Origin: Argyresthia goedartella
Lineage: Eukaryota; Arthropoda; Insecta; Lepidoptera; Argyresthiidae
DNA: 64,000 nt
Direction of reading: 5' to 3'
Assembly (NCBI GenBank): GCA_949825045.1
Contig: OX463836.1
Coordinates: forward strand, 14,298,329 to 14,362,328
Below the pieces are notes generated by a model that saw nothing but the letters and a program-made list of their open reading frames with translations, did no database searches and was not told the DNA's origin. A program made the position numbers and the translations under genes. Below are positions 53,144 through 63,805 of the stretch, piece by piece. The stretch's first letter is position 1. Every line of letters starts with the position of its first letter.

Positions 53144-55867
53144 GTGGTGTTACCGATCGCCTCTGTGCTTGTTTGGGATTTGGCGGGCAACCCAACATAC
53201 GTTCGCGCCCTATTAGATTCTGGAGCTCAGGGCTGCATTGTATCGAATGATTTAGCAAAATGGTTGGGCCTCAAGGTAAATAGGTATAATAAATCAATAC
53301 GGGGCGTGAGGAATGTTACGGTTACGAATGTAGTTGGTCAATCGGTGATCACGTTATCTCCACGTTATGACATTTTGACAAAAACATCCGTGCAAGCTTT
53401 AGTAATGACGCATGTCATGGGCAGACACCCCTTGGTGAAGTTGAATCCGGCCGTTCGATTCCTGACATCAGGACTCAAGTTGGCGGATCCCGATTTTGAC
53501 ACTCCAGCCCCGGTCGACCTGCTACTGGGAGCAGACGTTCTGGGTAGGTTTCTGTTGTCGGATCGGCGAGTTCTTCAGCCGGACGGGTTGATTGCTGTGG
53601 ATACTAAGTTTGGTCACGTGATCATGGGTCCGGCATTGCCAATGGTTAGGCCTGCCGAGTCAGATGGCATACTTATTGACTCAGCGTTGTCAGACGCTAT
53701 CCAACGTTTCTGGGAGATAGAGGAACCTCCCACCGTTCGTCGAGTCGACGCAGACGAAGAAGAGTGCGAGTTGTTTTACCAGAAAAGTACTGGTCGCCTT
53801 CGTTCTGGTCGTTTTGTAACTCGACTGCCTTTCAGGGCCGATCGACCGCCACTAGGAGAATCTAGGAAGATGGCTGAGACGAGATTGATGTCGATGGAGC
53901 GTAGGATGTCAAGGGACGCCATATTTAAACAAAAATACGTCGATTTCATGAGGGAGTATGAGTCGTTAGGACACATGTCGGTATCGGGTGTGGACTGGAG
54001 ATCTGAGGATCATTGTTTCCTTCCACACCATGCCGTCCTCCGAACCCCTACCGGCAAGATTCGAGTTGTTTTTGATGGGTCAGCACCTACCTCGAACGGG
54101 ATGTCCCTGAATCAGTGTCTACATTCGGGACCCAAGTTGAGTCGTGATATTTCGGATATTCTCACGAGCTTTCGGAGACACCAGATTGTATTTGTCGCAG
54201 ACATTCGGATGATGTTTAGGCAAACGGTAATTCATCCGGCTGACAGAAGGTATCAGTTGATACTTTGGCGTGAGACCACGGCCGAGCCAGTCAAGGTCTA
54301 TGAGTTAAACACGAACACGTATGGGTTACGGTCTAGCCCGTATTTGGCGATGCGTACCCTGCGGGAGTTGGCGTCGCGTGACCGTGTGAGCTATCCTAGA
54401 GCCGCCGCTATCCTGGAGCAAGATTTGTACGTCGATGACGTCTGCACAGGGGCAGCCAGTGTAGAGGTAGCTCTGGACCGACGTGACGAGCTCATTCAAT
54501 TGCTGGAACGAGGCGGCTATGAACTACGCAAGTGGATTTCCAACTCCCCTGAGTTGATGGCTGGTCTCCCAGATGAGTTTCAACAAGACCCGCACGTTTT
54601 TGAGAATCCTGACAACCCTAACATGTTGTCAGTGCTTGGAATTCAGTACCGGCCTGTCCATGATGAGTTTACCTATCGGGTGGTTTTAGAAACACCGAAG
54701 GCCTGGACGAAGCGGTCAGTACTGTCAACGATTGCGAGAACGTTCGACCCGAATGGATGGATTTCTCCAGTCACCTTTGCTCTCAAATGTTTTATGCAAA
54801 GGCTATGGGCGGCTCAGTTGACCTGGGACACCCACCTCTCAGGTGATTTGTTGGCTGATTGGACGCGAATGTTCACCTCGCTATCGGACATAAATAATGT
54901 ATCGCTGCCGAGGAAATTGGTCCCTGCTGGGGATTACAGGGCAACCCTTCACGGGTTTTGTGATGCCTCTGAACGAGGGTTTGCGGCAGCGGTTTATTTG
55001 CGAACCGTCACCTCCACCGGGGAGGTCGACGTGCGTTTGGTTTTGGCAAAAAGCAAGGTAGCGCCTATTCGGACAAGGATGACGATTCCAAAACTGGAAC
55101 TGTCCGGGGCTGCTCTTTTGACCAAACTTTTGAATCACACTCTAACAGTGTTGCGTGGGTCAGTGGTTTTGGAGGATACGGTGTACGCTTGGACGGACAG
55201 CCAGATTGTTTTGTGCTGGCTGAAGGCTTCGGTCCATAACTTAGAGGTTTTTGTTGCCAACCGTGTCTCCCAGATTGTGTCGTCTGAGGTCCCACTGACC
55301 TGGAGACATGTACCAGGAGAATTGAACCCGTCTGATTGTGCATCCAGGGGATGTCAGGCTCCTGAACTCATTAGACACCATTTGTGGTGGGGACCACCCT
55401 GGCTTGCCAAGAGAGAATGGGACTGGCCCCACAGCCATGTAGTAGTATCTTCGGATCATGGCCCCAGAGCGGCCGTGCATGTTACCCAGAAGGCTGAGGA
55501 CCCTGATGCCGGGTTTCTGCTGGACCGGTATAGCTCACTTGACAAGTTGATAAACGTGTTCACTTGGATTAGGAGATTCGCTCGAAATTGTCGTACTCCT
55601 TGCGATCAGCGAACGTTGAACCCTATTCTGACTCCGGCAGAGCGAAACGAGTCGCTGTTGAATTTGGTCCGGTTGGTACAGTCCTCGAAGTTTGGGGCAG
55701 AATTGGAGATTATACGAAGTGGACGTTCGAAATTGAAGGGAGCCGTCGCGCGTCTCAACCCCTTTGTTGATTCGACCGGGTTACTTCGGGTAGGAGGAAG
55801 ATTGCGCAATGCGAATCTGTCGTATTCGGCTCGTCACCCACTTCTGCTCCCCAAGGGGGACAGTTAG
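53144..55867 (+). CDS. BEL pol: protease, reverse transcriptase, RNase H
   Basis: An open frame of 907 codons. The first codon shown is GTG; in the intact element this would continue from gag. An aspartic protease motif, ALLDSGAQG, lies at residues about 22-30. RT spans about 290-560, with FVADIRMMF and the active-site YVDD near residue 430. RNase H begins at GFCDASERGFAAAVY (about 604) and includes YAWTDSQIVLCWL (about 680). A linker (SDCASRGCQA) leads toward the integrase. The frame ends at TAG 55865-55867 because of a one-base shift in a G-rich run; the integrase follows in another frame. Confidence 0.92.
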   Translation: MVLPIASVLVWDLAGNPTYVRALLDSGAQGCIVSNDLAKWLGLKVNRYNKSIRGVRNVTVTNVVGQSVITLSPRYDILTKTSVQALVMTHVMGRHPLVKLNPAVRFLTSGLKLADPDFDTPAPVDLLLGADVLGRFLLSDRRVLQPDGLIAVDTKFGHVIMGPALPMVRPAESDGILIDSALSDAIQRFWEIEEPPTVRRVDADEEECELFYQKSTGRLRSGRFVTRLPFRADRPPLGESRKMAETRLMSMERRMSRDAIFKQKYVDFMREYESLGHMSVSGVDWRSEDHCFLPHHAVLRTPTGKIRVVFDGSAPTSNGMSLNQCLHSGPKLSRDISDILTSFRRHQIVFVADIRMMFRQTVIHPADRRYQLILWRETTAEPVKVYELNTNTYGLRSSPYLAMRTLRELASRDRVSYPRAAAILEQDLYVDDVCTGAASVEVALDRRDELIQLLERGGYELRKWISNSPELMAGLPDEFQQDPHVFENPDNPNMLSVLGIQYRPVHDEFTYRVVLETPKAWTKRSVLSTIARTFDPNGWISPVTFALKCFMQRLWAAQLTWDTHLSGDLLADWTRMFTSLSDINNVSLPRKLVPAGDYRATLHGFCDASERGFAAAVYLRTVTSTGEVDVRLVLAKSKVAPIRTRMTIPKLELSGAALLTKLLNHTLTVLRGSVVLEDTVYAWTDSQIVLCWLKASVHNLEVFVANRVSQIVSSEVPLTWRHVPGELNPSDCASRGCQAPELIRHHLWWGPPWLAKREWDWPHSHVVVSSDHGPRAAVHVTQKAEDPDAGFLLDRYSSLDKLINVFTWIRRFARNCRTPCDQRTLNPILTPAERNESLLNLVRLVQSSKFGAELEIIRSGRSKLKGAVARLNPFVDSTGLLRVGGRLRNANLSYSARHPLLLPKGDS

Positions 55868-55872
55868 TTGAA

Positions 55873-56991
55873 TTGCTGGTGACTGATCGTCATATTAAAA
55901 ACGCGCATGCCGGCTGTAACGCGTTGTTGGCCACGCTCCAGCGGGAGTTTTGGATCTTATCTGCCCGCCGTGCCATACGGAACATCGTGTTTCGGTGCAT
56001 GCCTTGTTATCGACTTAAGGCTGCCACGATGCAACCTCTCATGGGGGACTTGCCCCCTGATCGTGTGAATGAGGTCAGACCGTTTTCAGGTGTTGGTACG
56101 GATTTTGCAGGACCGTTTATGGTGAAGAGTTCACGATTGCGTACCGCTAAGCAATACAAGGCGTACCTATGTGTGTTTGTTTGTTTATCCACCAAGGCGG
56201 TACATCTCGAGCTCGTTGCTGATCTCTCGACAGAGGCTTTCATTGCTTGTTTGGATAGGTTTGTTTCTCGAAGGGGACTTCCAACTTTGATCCGCTCTGA
56301 TAACGGCACTAACTACATAGGTGCGGAACGATACTTACGAGAGATAGTCAACTTTTTGAATGTAAATAAAGTGGATATTGGAACGGCCCTCTCCCGTCGG
56401 GGTATACAGTGGACCTTCAGCCCACCGATTTGCCCCCACTGGGGTGGGATTTTTGAGGCCGTAGTTAAGTCAGCTAAGACGCACTTAGGGCGTATAGTAG
56501 GTCAGACCGCGCTGACTTTTGAGGAGCTCGCGACATTGTTTTGTAAGATCGAGGCCGTTCTCAATTCGCGACCGTTGTGTCCGCTCAGCTCGGATCCAAA
56601 TGACCTGGAGGCTCTGACCCCAGGCCATTTCTTGATAGGACAGCCACTTAACGCGTTGCCCGAGCACCCCTTCGAGGGAGTGAAATTGTATCGGTTGTCA
56701 AGGTATCAGATGTTGCAGCAGTTTACTCAGAATTTCTGGAAGCGTTGGTCGCTCGAGTATCTGCATATCTTACAACAGCGCCTTAAGTGGACTGACAAAA
56801 CAAGACCCCCTAGTGTTGGTGACCTCGTTCTGGTTAAGGATGCTAACCTACCGCCACTACGTTGGCGCAGGGGGCGCATTGTTAACTTGTTCCCTGGCAA
56901 GGACGGGACCCCCCGGTCTGCAGAGGTTCTAGTAGGAGGCTCGGTTCTAAAACGAGCAGTAGCAACGTTGTCTCGGCTGCCCGTAGATTAG
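55873..56991 (+). pseudogene. BEL integrase (separated by a frameshift)
   Basis: An open frame of 372 codons beginning LLVTDRHIKNAHAGC. A zinc-binding HHCC module is visible (H-IKNA-H, then CMPC), followed by the DDE core: DFAGPF (Asp near residue 75), SDNGTNY (Asp near 142) and FEAVVKS (Glu near 193). The C-terminal part has the domain common to BEL/Pao integrases (GDLVLVKDANLPPLRWRRGR). It stops at TAG 56989-56991, 32 bp before the 3' LTR. It is intact in itself; only the join to pol is broken, so the ATG-initiated reading is not the native one. Confidence 0.9.
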
Positions 56992-57023
56992 GGGACAGGT
57001 GGGTGCCTGTCCGGGCGGGTGAT

Positions 57024-57571
57024 TGTTCGATTCCAAATCGATATTCGATCGATGGTTTCTGAACGGTCATTTTAATTTGACGTTAGCTGTCAATCTGGCA
57101 GTTTTGACAACTGACAGACGAAAGCCCTCGCAATGTAAACGCGTTTTGAATAGGGTGTTGAAATTAAATCGCAAGGCATCTGGAATGTATTCGGGATTCC
57201 CTCTCGGATTGTTAATATAGCTGAGTGTGCCGTTGTCTCTCGAACCAGATAAAGTTCGGATTTTCGAGCCCGATTTGTATTTACCAGTAGAAACATAACC
57301 TGTGTTGGACCCATGTGCGTATTGACGCTGGCCCGCCAGTCATACCTGGTTGGCTGAAGAACCTGTCTACCAAGAAGAGCCTAGGGTGCACCCGGGCCTT
57401 GCAGAGAGACAGGAGGTTGACGGGACCGAAGCACAGACCAGGTTAGATCTACCCAACATAACTTCAGCTCGGTGAATCGCCGACGTTCATCACTTCTTGG
57501 CACCTGATCGTCACGCTACCTCGTAGCTCATGGGCCCCTACGAGGTCATTAGGTGCTGAGAAGCCTGAACA
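57024..57571 (+). repeat. BEL element 3' LTR (548 bp)
   Basis: It starts TGTTCGATTCC and ends CCTGAACA, almost identical to the 5' LTR apart from the segment at 57149-57175 (AGGGTGTTGAAATTAAATCG) and a few substitutions (for example TTTTCGAGCCC against TTTTCGTGCCC). A purine-rich tract (GGGGACAGGTGGG at 56991-57003, then GGGCGGG) precedes it and is the likely polypurine tract. Confidence 0.95.
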
Positions 57572-58260
57572 GCGGCTTTTGAAGCTAGACTGACTCTTGT
57601 AAATAAGAGGGGGACGATAGCTGCTTTTGGAACTAGACTGACTCTTGTAAATAAGAGGGAGACGATAGCGGCTTCTGAAGCTAGACTGACTCTTGTAAAT
57701 AATAGGGGGACGATAGCGGCTTTTGAAGCTAGACTGACTCTTGTAAATAAGAGGGGGACGATAGCGGCTTTTGAAGCTAGACTGACTCTTGTAAATAAGA
57801 GGGGGACGATAGCGGCTTTTGAAGCTAGACTGACTCTTGTAAATAAGAGGGAGACGATAGTGGCTTTTGAAGCTAGACTGAATCTTGTAAATAAGAGGGG
57901 GACGATAGCGGCTTTTGAAGCTAGACTGACTCTTGTAAATAAGAGGGGGACGATAGCGGCTTTTGAAGCTAGACTGACTCTTGTAAATAAGAGGGGGACG
58001 ATAGCGGCTTTTAAAGCTAGACTGACTCTTGTAAATAAGAGGGGGACGATAGCGGCTTCTGAAGCTAGACTGACTCTTGTCAATAAGAGGGGGACGATAG
58101 CGGCTTTTGAACCTAGACTGACTCTTTTTAAATAAGAGGGGGACGATAGCGGCTTTTGAAGCTAGACTGACTCTTGTCAATAAGAGGGGGACGATAGCGG
58201 CTTTTGAAGCTAGACTGACTCTTGTCAATAAGAGGGGGACGATAGCTGCTTTTGGAACTT
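57572..58260. repeat. 48-bp minisatellite, right arm
   Basis: About 14 further copies of the 48-bp unit in the same orientation as the left arm. It begins in the middle of a unit (GCGGCTTTTGAAGC), completing the unit interrupted at 50706. Variants include TTGTCAATAAGAGG at the right end and one unit with CTCTTTTTAAATAAGAGG. Confidence 0.95.
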
Positions 58261-59330
58261 CTATTACGACTTTAAAAAATTGGTCGATTTCACAATTGCG
58301 ATTGATATCAGAAATACATAAGAAGGGTACTGATCCGCAAAATTACCATGACACCATGATGTACAGGAATGGAAATAGTTGCCATGGTGATGTTCTTTTT
58401 TTGAACCTTATAAGCTTATCTGAATATAATATGACCTGACCCATATAAGTCGAGTTGACGTTCTATTCGAAATTAAATGTCAATACCACAATCCCGGTCG
58501 TAACATGCTGTTCCTGAACACATCATAGACAGCTTACATAATTAGGCATCAAAACACTAGCGTGATGTTATTGATAGTCGCCTACCCCGTTTTCAAAGAG
58601 TTTGTAGTGCATTGAACTGTCTTACTTTATTTCTCTGTGTGCCTATACGTACTCCTTTGTGCTGTACTACTGTACATATAATGTGCCCGGCTCACCCCGA
58701 TCAGAACATTGCATTGCATCGCCTGCAATTAAAAGTCGAGTTGACGAATGGGTTGGGTTCTGTTTGATACAATCGAAGGCTTTTTTAGGGTTCTGTACTT
58801 TAACAGGAATATACCCTGTTTAATATTTATGCTTCGGACCGCACCGGTTTTTGTTGCGCGGATCGACCGCGAGTGATCGGGACATCACTAGCTAGCTGTC
58901 ACTTGCATAGAAAAAAATGGCTAGCTAGAGGTTACTTTTTGCACATGGTAAATTTGTCGGCGCCAGCATCGGGAGGCTTGGCGGAATGTTAATTATAATA
59001 ATATCGTAACAATCGTCAAGAAATAAGTAGATTTCACGTCATCGTAGTGAGTGCTTCGTGCTGTGAAAGGTTGAAGTGGTTCGGTCACCAATTCGTCGCG
59101 TTCGGATAGCGACCCTTGTAGTCGGCAGCATCATCACGACAGCAACAGCAGCGGGCTACGATTCGAGTAAGATTCGACTCCCAACACCCCCCACCCTGGT
59201 GTTCCTAATCCCGTACTCCCGCCTCGAATTGAGCGTTCGAATGCCGGTCCACGGCGTCAAGGTCAGTACTGCTTGTGACATTCCACTGAAAAACAACCCT
59301 ACCAAGATTCCACCACATTCGGTTAAGGCG
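58261..59330. other. Gene-free stretch with a family F fragment
   Basis: Family F blocks (AATACCACAATCCCGGTCG, ATGCTGTTCCTGAACACATC) lie at 58480-58560. The rest, including a GC-richer patch at 58840-59160 (GGACATCACTAGCTAGCTG, GCTAGCTAGAGG), is unrecognised. Confidence 0.5.
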
Positions 59331-59334
59331 TGGA

Positions 59335-59490
59335 ATTTAACATACCCATATAGGCTCACTTCGTTGTCCGTCCGTCTGTCTCTCCGTCTGTCAAGAAACT
59401 TTTTCTCAGGAACGCGTGGAGGTGCCGAGTTGTAATTAATATCAATTACTCAGGTCTGGAGGTCCCTTGAAGTTGTAAAAAATGCGAAAT
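59335..59490. repeat. Dispersed repeat family E fragment
   Basis: CTCACTTCGTTGTCCGTCCG, TTTTTCTCAGGAACGCGTGG and GGAGGTCCCTTGAAGTTGT match 19420-19555. Confidence 0.6.
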
Positions 59491-59539
59491 GGACAATACA
59501 TTGGTTTCAAAGTAATAAATACACAACGACAATTGGACG

Positions 59540-59976
59540 GCCTCTGTGGCACTGTGGTTGTGGCTCGGCCTACCATGCAGGAGGTCCTGGGTTCGATCCG
59601 AAAACCCCAGGTCTTGGATGTTTATACAGGTGACATTTAATTAGCTGACCATATTTTGGGGAATGATAGTACCCATAATTATGAAAACTTTGCCCAAGAA
59701 ACGGCCGCAAACGAAAAAAAAAATTTGGTGCTCCCATAGTAGCTTGTAACCAGCTGATCGGGTCAATGTACTGAGAGACGATTTTTTTTTTCATTTGCGA
59801 CCATATGTCTCATCGGGAAAGTTATTCAAAATTCTTGGTACTATCTTTACCCTAAATATGGTCAGCTGATTAAATGTCACCTGTATGTGTGTGACGTCGC
59901 TGTTTCTGGTTCCCACGACACGACATATACTAGTGTGGGGCCAGAAGCAATGTATGTGCCTGTATATAAATGTTTT
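59540..59976 (+). mobile_element. SINE-1 copy interrupted by a MITE
   Basis: GGCCTCTGTGGCACTGTGGT (A-box region), CCTACCATGCAGGAGGTC, CTGGGTTCGATCC (B box) and AGGTCTTGGATGTTTA run to 59626. The body continues after the MITE at 59884 with TATGTGTGTGACGTCGCTG and ends TGTATGTGCCTGTATA. Removing 59627-59883 and one TA gives the uninterrupted order seen at 30845-31055. Confidence 0.9.
59627..59883. mobile_element. Complete 257-bp TA-type foldback MITE
   Basis: Terminal inverted repeats start CAGGTGACATTTAATTAGCT on the left and the complement of CAGGTGACATTTAATCAGCT on the right, flanked by TA on both sides (59625-59626 and 59884-59885). Much of the interior also folds back (GATAGTACC/GGTACTATC). 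It has no coding capacity. TA duplication points to Tc1/mariner-type mobilisation; a matching autonomous element is not in this window. Confidence 0.93.
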
Positions 59977-59984
59977 TAAAACAA

Positions 59985-60140
59985 AACATAGCGTCACGCC
60001 TTATCCCATACGGGGCGGCAGAGGTTCAATTGTGTTCACGTTTAGTCAGTCTACAATACTCCATGCTTGCATGCATTCTTTTGCGTGACAAGGAACTAGC
60101 CTATCGTCACAGCTAAACAGTGATATGAAGGTTTCTTCAC
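59985..60140 (-). repeat. Family D (reverse) joined to the GCTAGCCTATCG block
   Basis: AGCGTCACGCCTTATCCCAT, ACGGGGCGGCAGAGG and GTGTTCACGTTTAGTCAGT, then GTGACAAGGAACTAGCCTAT. The same joint order occurs at 32110-32730, so these blocks are parts of one larger element. Confidence 0.65.
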
Positions 60141-60689
60141 GATGTTTTCCATTGCCATAAATGAAGTAAAGCTATGTACTCTTAAGCATAATGAAGTAGG
60201 TAGGCCGGCTTAGTTAATTTTACCTTAAGTTACCTGTGTGGGTAGCACGAGTAATAACGCATCGAAAAAGTATTTCCAATTGAACTGTCATTGACTCTTA
60301 ATTACAATTTCATCTGAACTCTTAACACTTTTTTAACTTTTATGCAAAATATTCGCGGTCCCGGGTCCGAAACAATACGGGATTTGAGCACGCTAACTTT
60401 CTGGAAAGTGGAACACAATCTTGCGACGGCAAAAAAGACAAACGCCCGGATTAAGCTCTAGGCGTAAAAAGCTTTTAAGCTCGCATTGAGTCTGGAGCTT
60501 TTCTTAGACCGGGTGCCATTGCAGATTTTCCTACGATTCAGGGTACATAAACTAGTGGTTCTGTGTGCTTTAGGCCTCGCGAGCGGCACAGGAATATAGC
60601 GGGTTTTTTTTTTATTATTTTCTACTCCCTCACACCCGCGGAACATGTGGAATTATTATAAAAACAAATACCTGACTGCATTTTCTTTC

Positions 60690-60770
60690 AATACCCCAGA
60701 CAAACTTATGAATGCACCTAGTTACGTACATGGAGTATGAAATTAACCCACCAATAACTTTGTAACAAAA
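60690..60770 (-). repeat. Family B fragment (reverse)
   Basis: TCTTTCAATACCCCAGACAA, ACTTATGAATGCACCTAGTT and CACCAATAACTTTGTAAC are reverse family B landmarks. Confidence 0.65.
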
Positions 60771-60789
60771 ACTGAATCGACAAAAATAT

Positions 60790-63150
60790 AATTGACAAAC
60801 CTGCTCACAACATTTCAAGTGTTGAGCACGACATATATAGGAGAACAGCGGTAAATCCGGAAATCTGGCAATGCGAACAATACGAAAGCATTTACGCCCA
60901 AGCTGAAAGGAAGACGTTTCGCTCGCTCGACCAATGAAATCATTTTCAGTATAGGCACGGTTCTCAGTCTATACTGTAGAGCGACGAAGATAAATGCCCA
61001 AAAAGAGATTTCTTCAGGCTACCACAAGGCAAATAATAGTATGCAACAGCATCATGCAATTAGTGAATAAAGGACAGGTTTAAAGCGAGGGCGGACGTTA
61101 CGTACACAGAGTGTGAAAGTAGTCGCGTCGCACCAGTAACTTTGAAAACAACATTTTGCTATGTAAAATCCAAACTATTCACTCCACACTATCCCTACCA
61201 TTTTACGGAGGTACGGAAGCCTTCGAGCGCGAGTTCGACTCGCACTTAACCGGTTTTTATTTTTCCTATTTTCTTAAATATTTTTTGACTAATAATTTCA
61301 GGCTTATGAATAAAATAAGAGATCTTACATCAAGCCCTTTCATTAGACATGTCACACGATACAGTTTGAAAAACTTTTAATTGTTATTTTCTGATGTGCC
61401 CCCAAAATTGCTAACATAATACGTTCGTGTCTGGTAGGTACTGTAGTGCTCCTAACCACTAGACGATCACGGCCTAATTGATAATTATAAATTATAAGAC
61501 TTTACTGGTATTCATTTTTCTTTTTATTTGATTTCTAGTTACACTCTGTATAAAAGGGATCCACAACTGGCCCGATAGCCATTAATCTAATCCTCACTAT
61601 ATAATTTAGCTCAGTCGCTGGCCGAAGCCTAAGGTGAAGTGTGTCACATTGACTTCTCACATACAAGCCTCTTTCTTTTTAAAACTACAAAATAAGTAAC
61701 AGTGTCAAAGTGAGCACCCACTCTAAAGAGGCCCGTATACAATATAATCGCATAAACAAATATCGAACCTTACAGTACACATTAATACATAAGTGTACCT
61801 TTTAGCGTAATTAATATTATCTCTTCACACCTAGGACAGACGAGTGATATTAAAATGGAACCGTTTTTACTTTTTACGATACGGAACCCTAAAATTGGTA
61901 TTGGCTGACAAAATTACTGAATTGGGCGAATAATTGCGAGCGACCAGAAATTCATACGGCAACTAAAAACATAAATCTGTTGGTTGGTTTTTGTAGTTCT
62001 TTAGTATTTTATTGTCTTCTAGTTTGATATTTTTTCATCGTCAAATTAGAATTTGTAATTTTTTCACATATCCTAAACAGTATCCCACGGACATTCGCCC
62101 AATTTGATTTTTTATCCGCTTGTTTTATTATTGCCCATTTTTTTATGAAACCGATTTGGGCATGACATTTTATTTATTTATATATTATATAATAAACAAC
62201 TCAGTTGACCGCTACACCTAGTTTTCTATTACAGGTATTCTTTAAAAAAAGTAAAATAAACTAGAATAAGGAACATCCATAAATCATGTATTTTATCGGA
62301 CCATAGAATATTTTCGCTTGTTAAAAAATAAGCACAACATGTGAAGAGAAGGGAATAAAATCAACCAAAATTGGCGTATCGCAATAATAGTCCAATTTCT
62401 TTACGTACTGGTACATTGTATCAATGTTTCCCCTAGGGAACATGAATATGAGAGATATGACGAGTACAGCGTTACTACGATATTTCTGCGGAACAAAATA
62501 GGGGCTTGCTAGGCTTGCCCATATGTCACGGAAATGTATATTGAATGGCTAAAAGTGGGCTAATGTGCTTCTGCTGCCTCGTATGGGAATAGCCGTGACT
62601 CTGTATTTATTTCAATGTAAAGTGAAGCAGCGAAATCATTGCGAAACACACCCTCAATGCACGGGGTACAAACACCGCAGTCGCGCTGTAATGTATCAAT
62701 GTCTCCCCTAGAATTTTATTTCATAAAACATTATTACAAATGATACTTGAAAGTTGGAGAGAAATCCGTGCTAGACTAGAAAAGGGGGATTTGACGTCTT
62801 GTGGTTGGCAGCCCTGAGATGATGGTAGGGTTGTGCCAACGAAAGCTAGAAAATTGCGACCGGATGAAAAATTTTGCAGACATTCTAAAAACAAGTGAAG
62901 ATAGAATTTGGGATTTGAGGTTTTTGGATTACGAAGTATATGGTAAAATAATATCTCGTTTAAAAATTCGGTCAAGTGTGGGCCGGACTAGCAGATAAAG
63001 AGCTGCGTACCATCGTACAAGAAACAATAAGCGCTAAACATTATAAAACAAAACAATATTATATCCGAACGTTAATTCGAAAACAGAACTTAAACCTTGC
63101 GTAATCAAGCCGATATCAAGCCGATATTTAATTTATAAAATCACAAATTT
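60790..63150. other. Gene-free stretch with family B and D pieces
   Basis: Family B parts lie at 61095-61260 (CACAGAGTGTGAAAGTAGTC, TCCAAACTATTCACTCCACA, GAGTTCGACTCGCACTTAAC) and a family D piece at 62540-62605 (GCTGCCTCGTATGGGAATAG). I see no gene with recognisable domains; short frames at 62721-62998 are not supported. Confidence 0.5.
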
Positions 63151-63164
63151 GTTGCTTTAGCAGA

Positions 63165-63315
63165 AATAAACATTCTGTGAAAATTTCAACTCTACCTATG
63201 ACGGTTCATGAGATACAGCCCGCTGACGGACGGACGGACGGACAGACGGACTGTGGAGGCTTAGTAATCGGGTCCTGTTTGGCACGCTTCCGGTACCTAC
63301 GGAACCCTAAAGACT
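63165..63315 (+). repeat. Family B 3' part
   Basis: ATTCTGTGAAAATTTCAACT, GGTTCATGAGATACAGCCCG, CTGACGGACGGACGGACGGA and GGTACCTACGGAACCCTAAA are the end of family B. Confidence 0.75.
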
Positions 63316-63439
63316 AAAAAAACACTATTTTCTCTACCTAGACATACTTAATTGCACTAAAAAGTAGAAAATAATTGTAAACTAACAAGTAAAACTCTTT
63401 GCTTACCTTTCAGCAAGCCATGTGCAGTGCAATTCATAC

Positions 63440-63805
63440 TTTTATCTACACTCTATCATAAACCCTCTTTACTGCGTCCAATAACCACACGTTAAGACCA
63501 GCATAATGATAAACTTCTTGGTAAAATCTCACTTCTTATCTGAATATTGATACATTATGACCATAATGTCCAAAATTTGTCAAATTATGACATTCAAATT
63601 TCAAACGCCGACGCCCGCCTGCGTGCCGCCCCTAGTGTGTCTGTGTAGTTGGTACTACTGAACAAGCTAAACAACTGCAGAGCAATGATCAATGCCACAA
63701 TGCCGGTCGAACATGCGGTTCCTGAACTCATCAGAGAGCTTATGATATGTGTGTAGATAAACTAGTGTATGTAACTGTACTTACATAATAAGGTATTATG
63801 TAGCA
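63440..63805. repeat. Dispersed repeat family F copy
   Basis: It matches 40830-41215 in order and orientation: CATAAACCCTCTTTACTGCG, TTCAAACGCCGACGCCCGCC, CTACTGAACAAGCTAAACAA, CATGCGGTTCCTGAACTCAT and ATGTGTGTAGATAAACTAGT. It lacks the internal 60-bp duplication of the other copy. Confidence 0.85.

Larger units (their letters stand above)
50702..57576 (+). mobile_element. Full-length BEL/Pao LTR retrotransposon with GCGGC target duplication
   Basis: The element spans 50707-57571 (6.87 kb). GCGGC precedes the 5' LTR (50702-50706) and follows the 3' LTR (57572-57576), a 5-bp duplication as expected for this superfamily. The order is LTR, leader, gag, protease, RT, RNase H, integrase, LTR, the BEL/Pao order with integrase last. 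It inserted in the 48-bp minisatellite, whose units are in the same orientation on both sides. Coding lesions: a TAG in gag (52414), disordered frames at 52417-53143, and a frameshift at about 55850-55865. Confidence 0.93.

Noticed and set aside
50024..58228. Repetitive 16-residue peptides in both arms of the 48-bp array
   Set aside because: Explained by the 48-bp period; open on both strands, and interrupted by a transposon.
63395..63430. Candidate Fas3 first exon on the minus strand: a short ATG frame ending in a good donor (AAAG|GTAAGC) with the right phase
   Set aside because: The encoded peptide is not hydrophobic and cannot be a signal peptide; phase agreement alone is a one-in-three chance.
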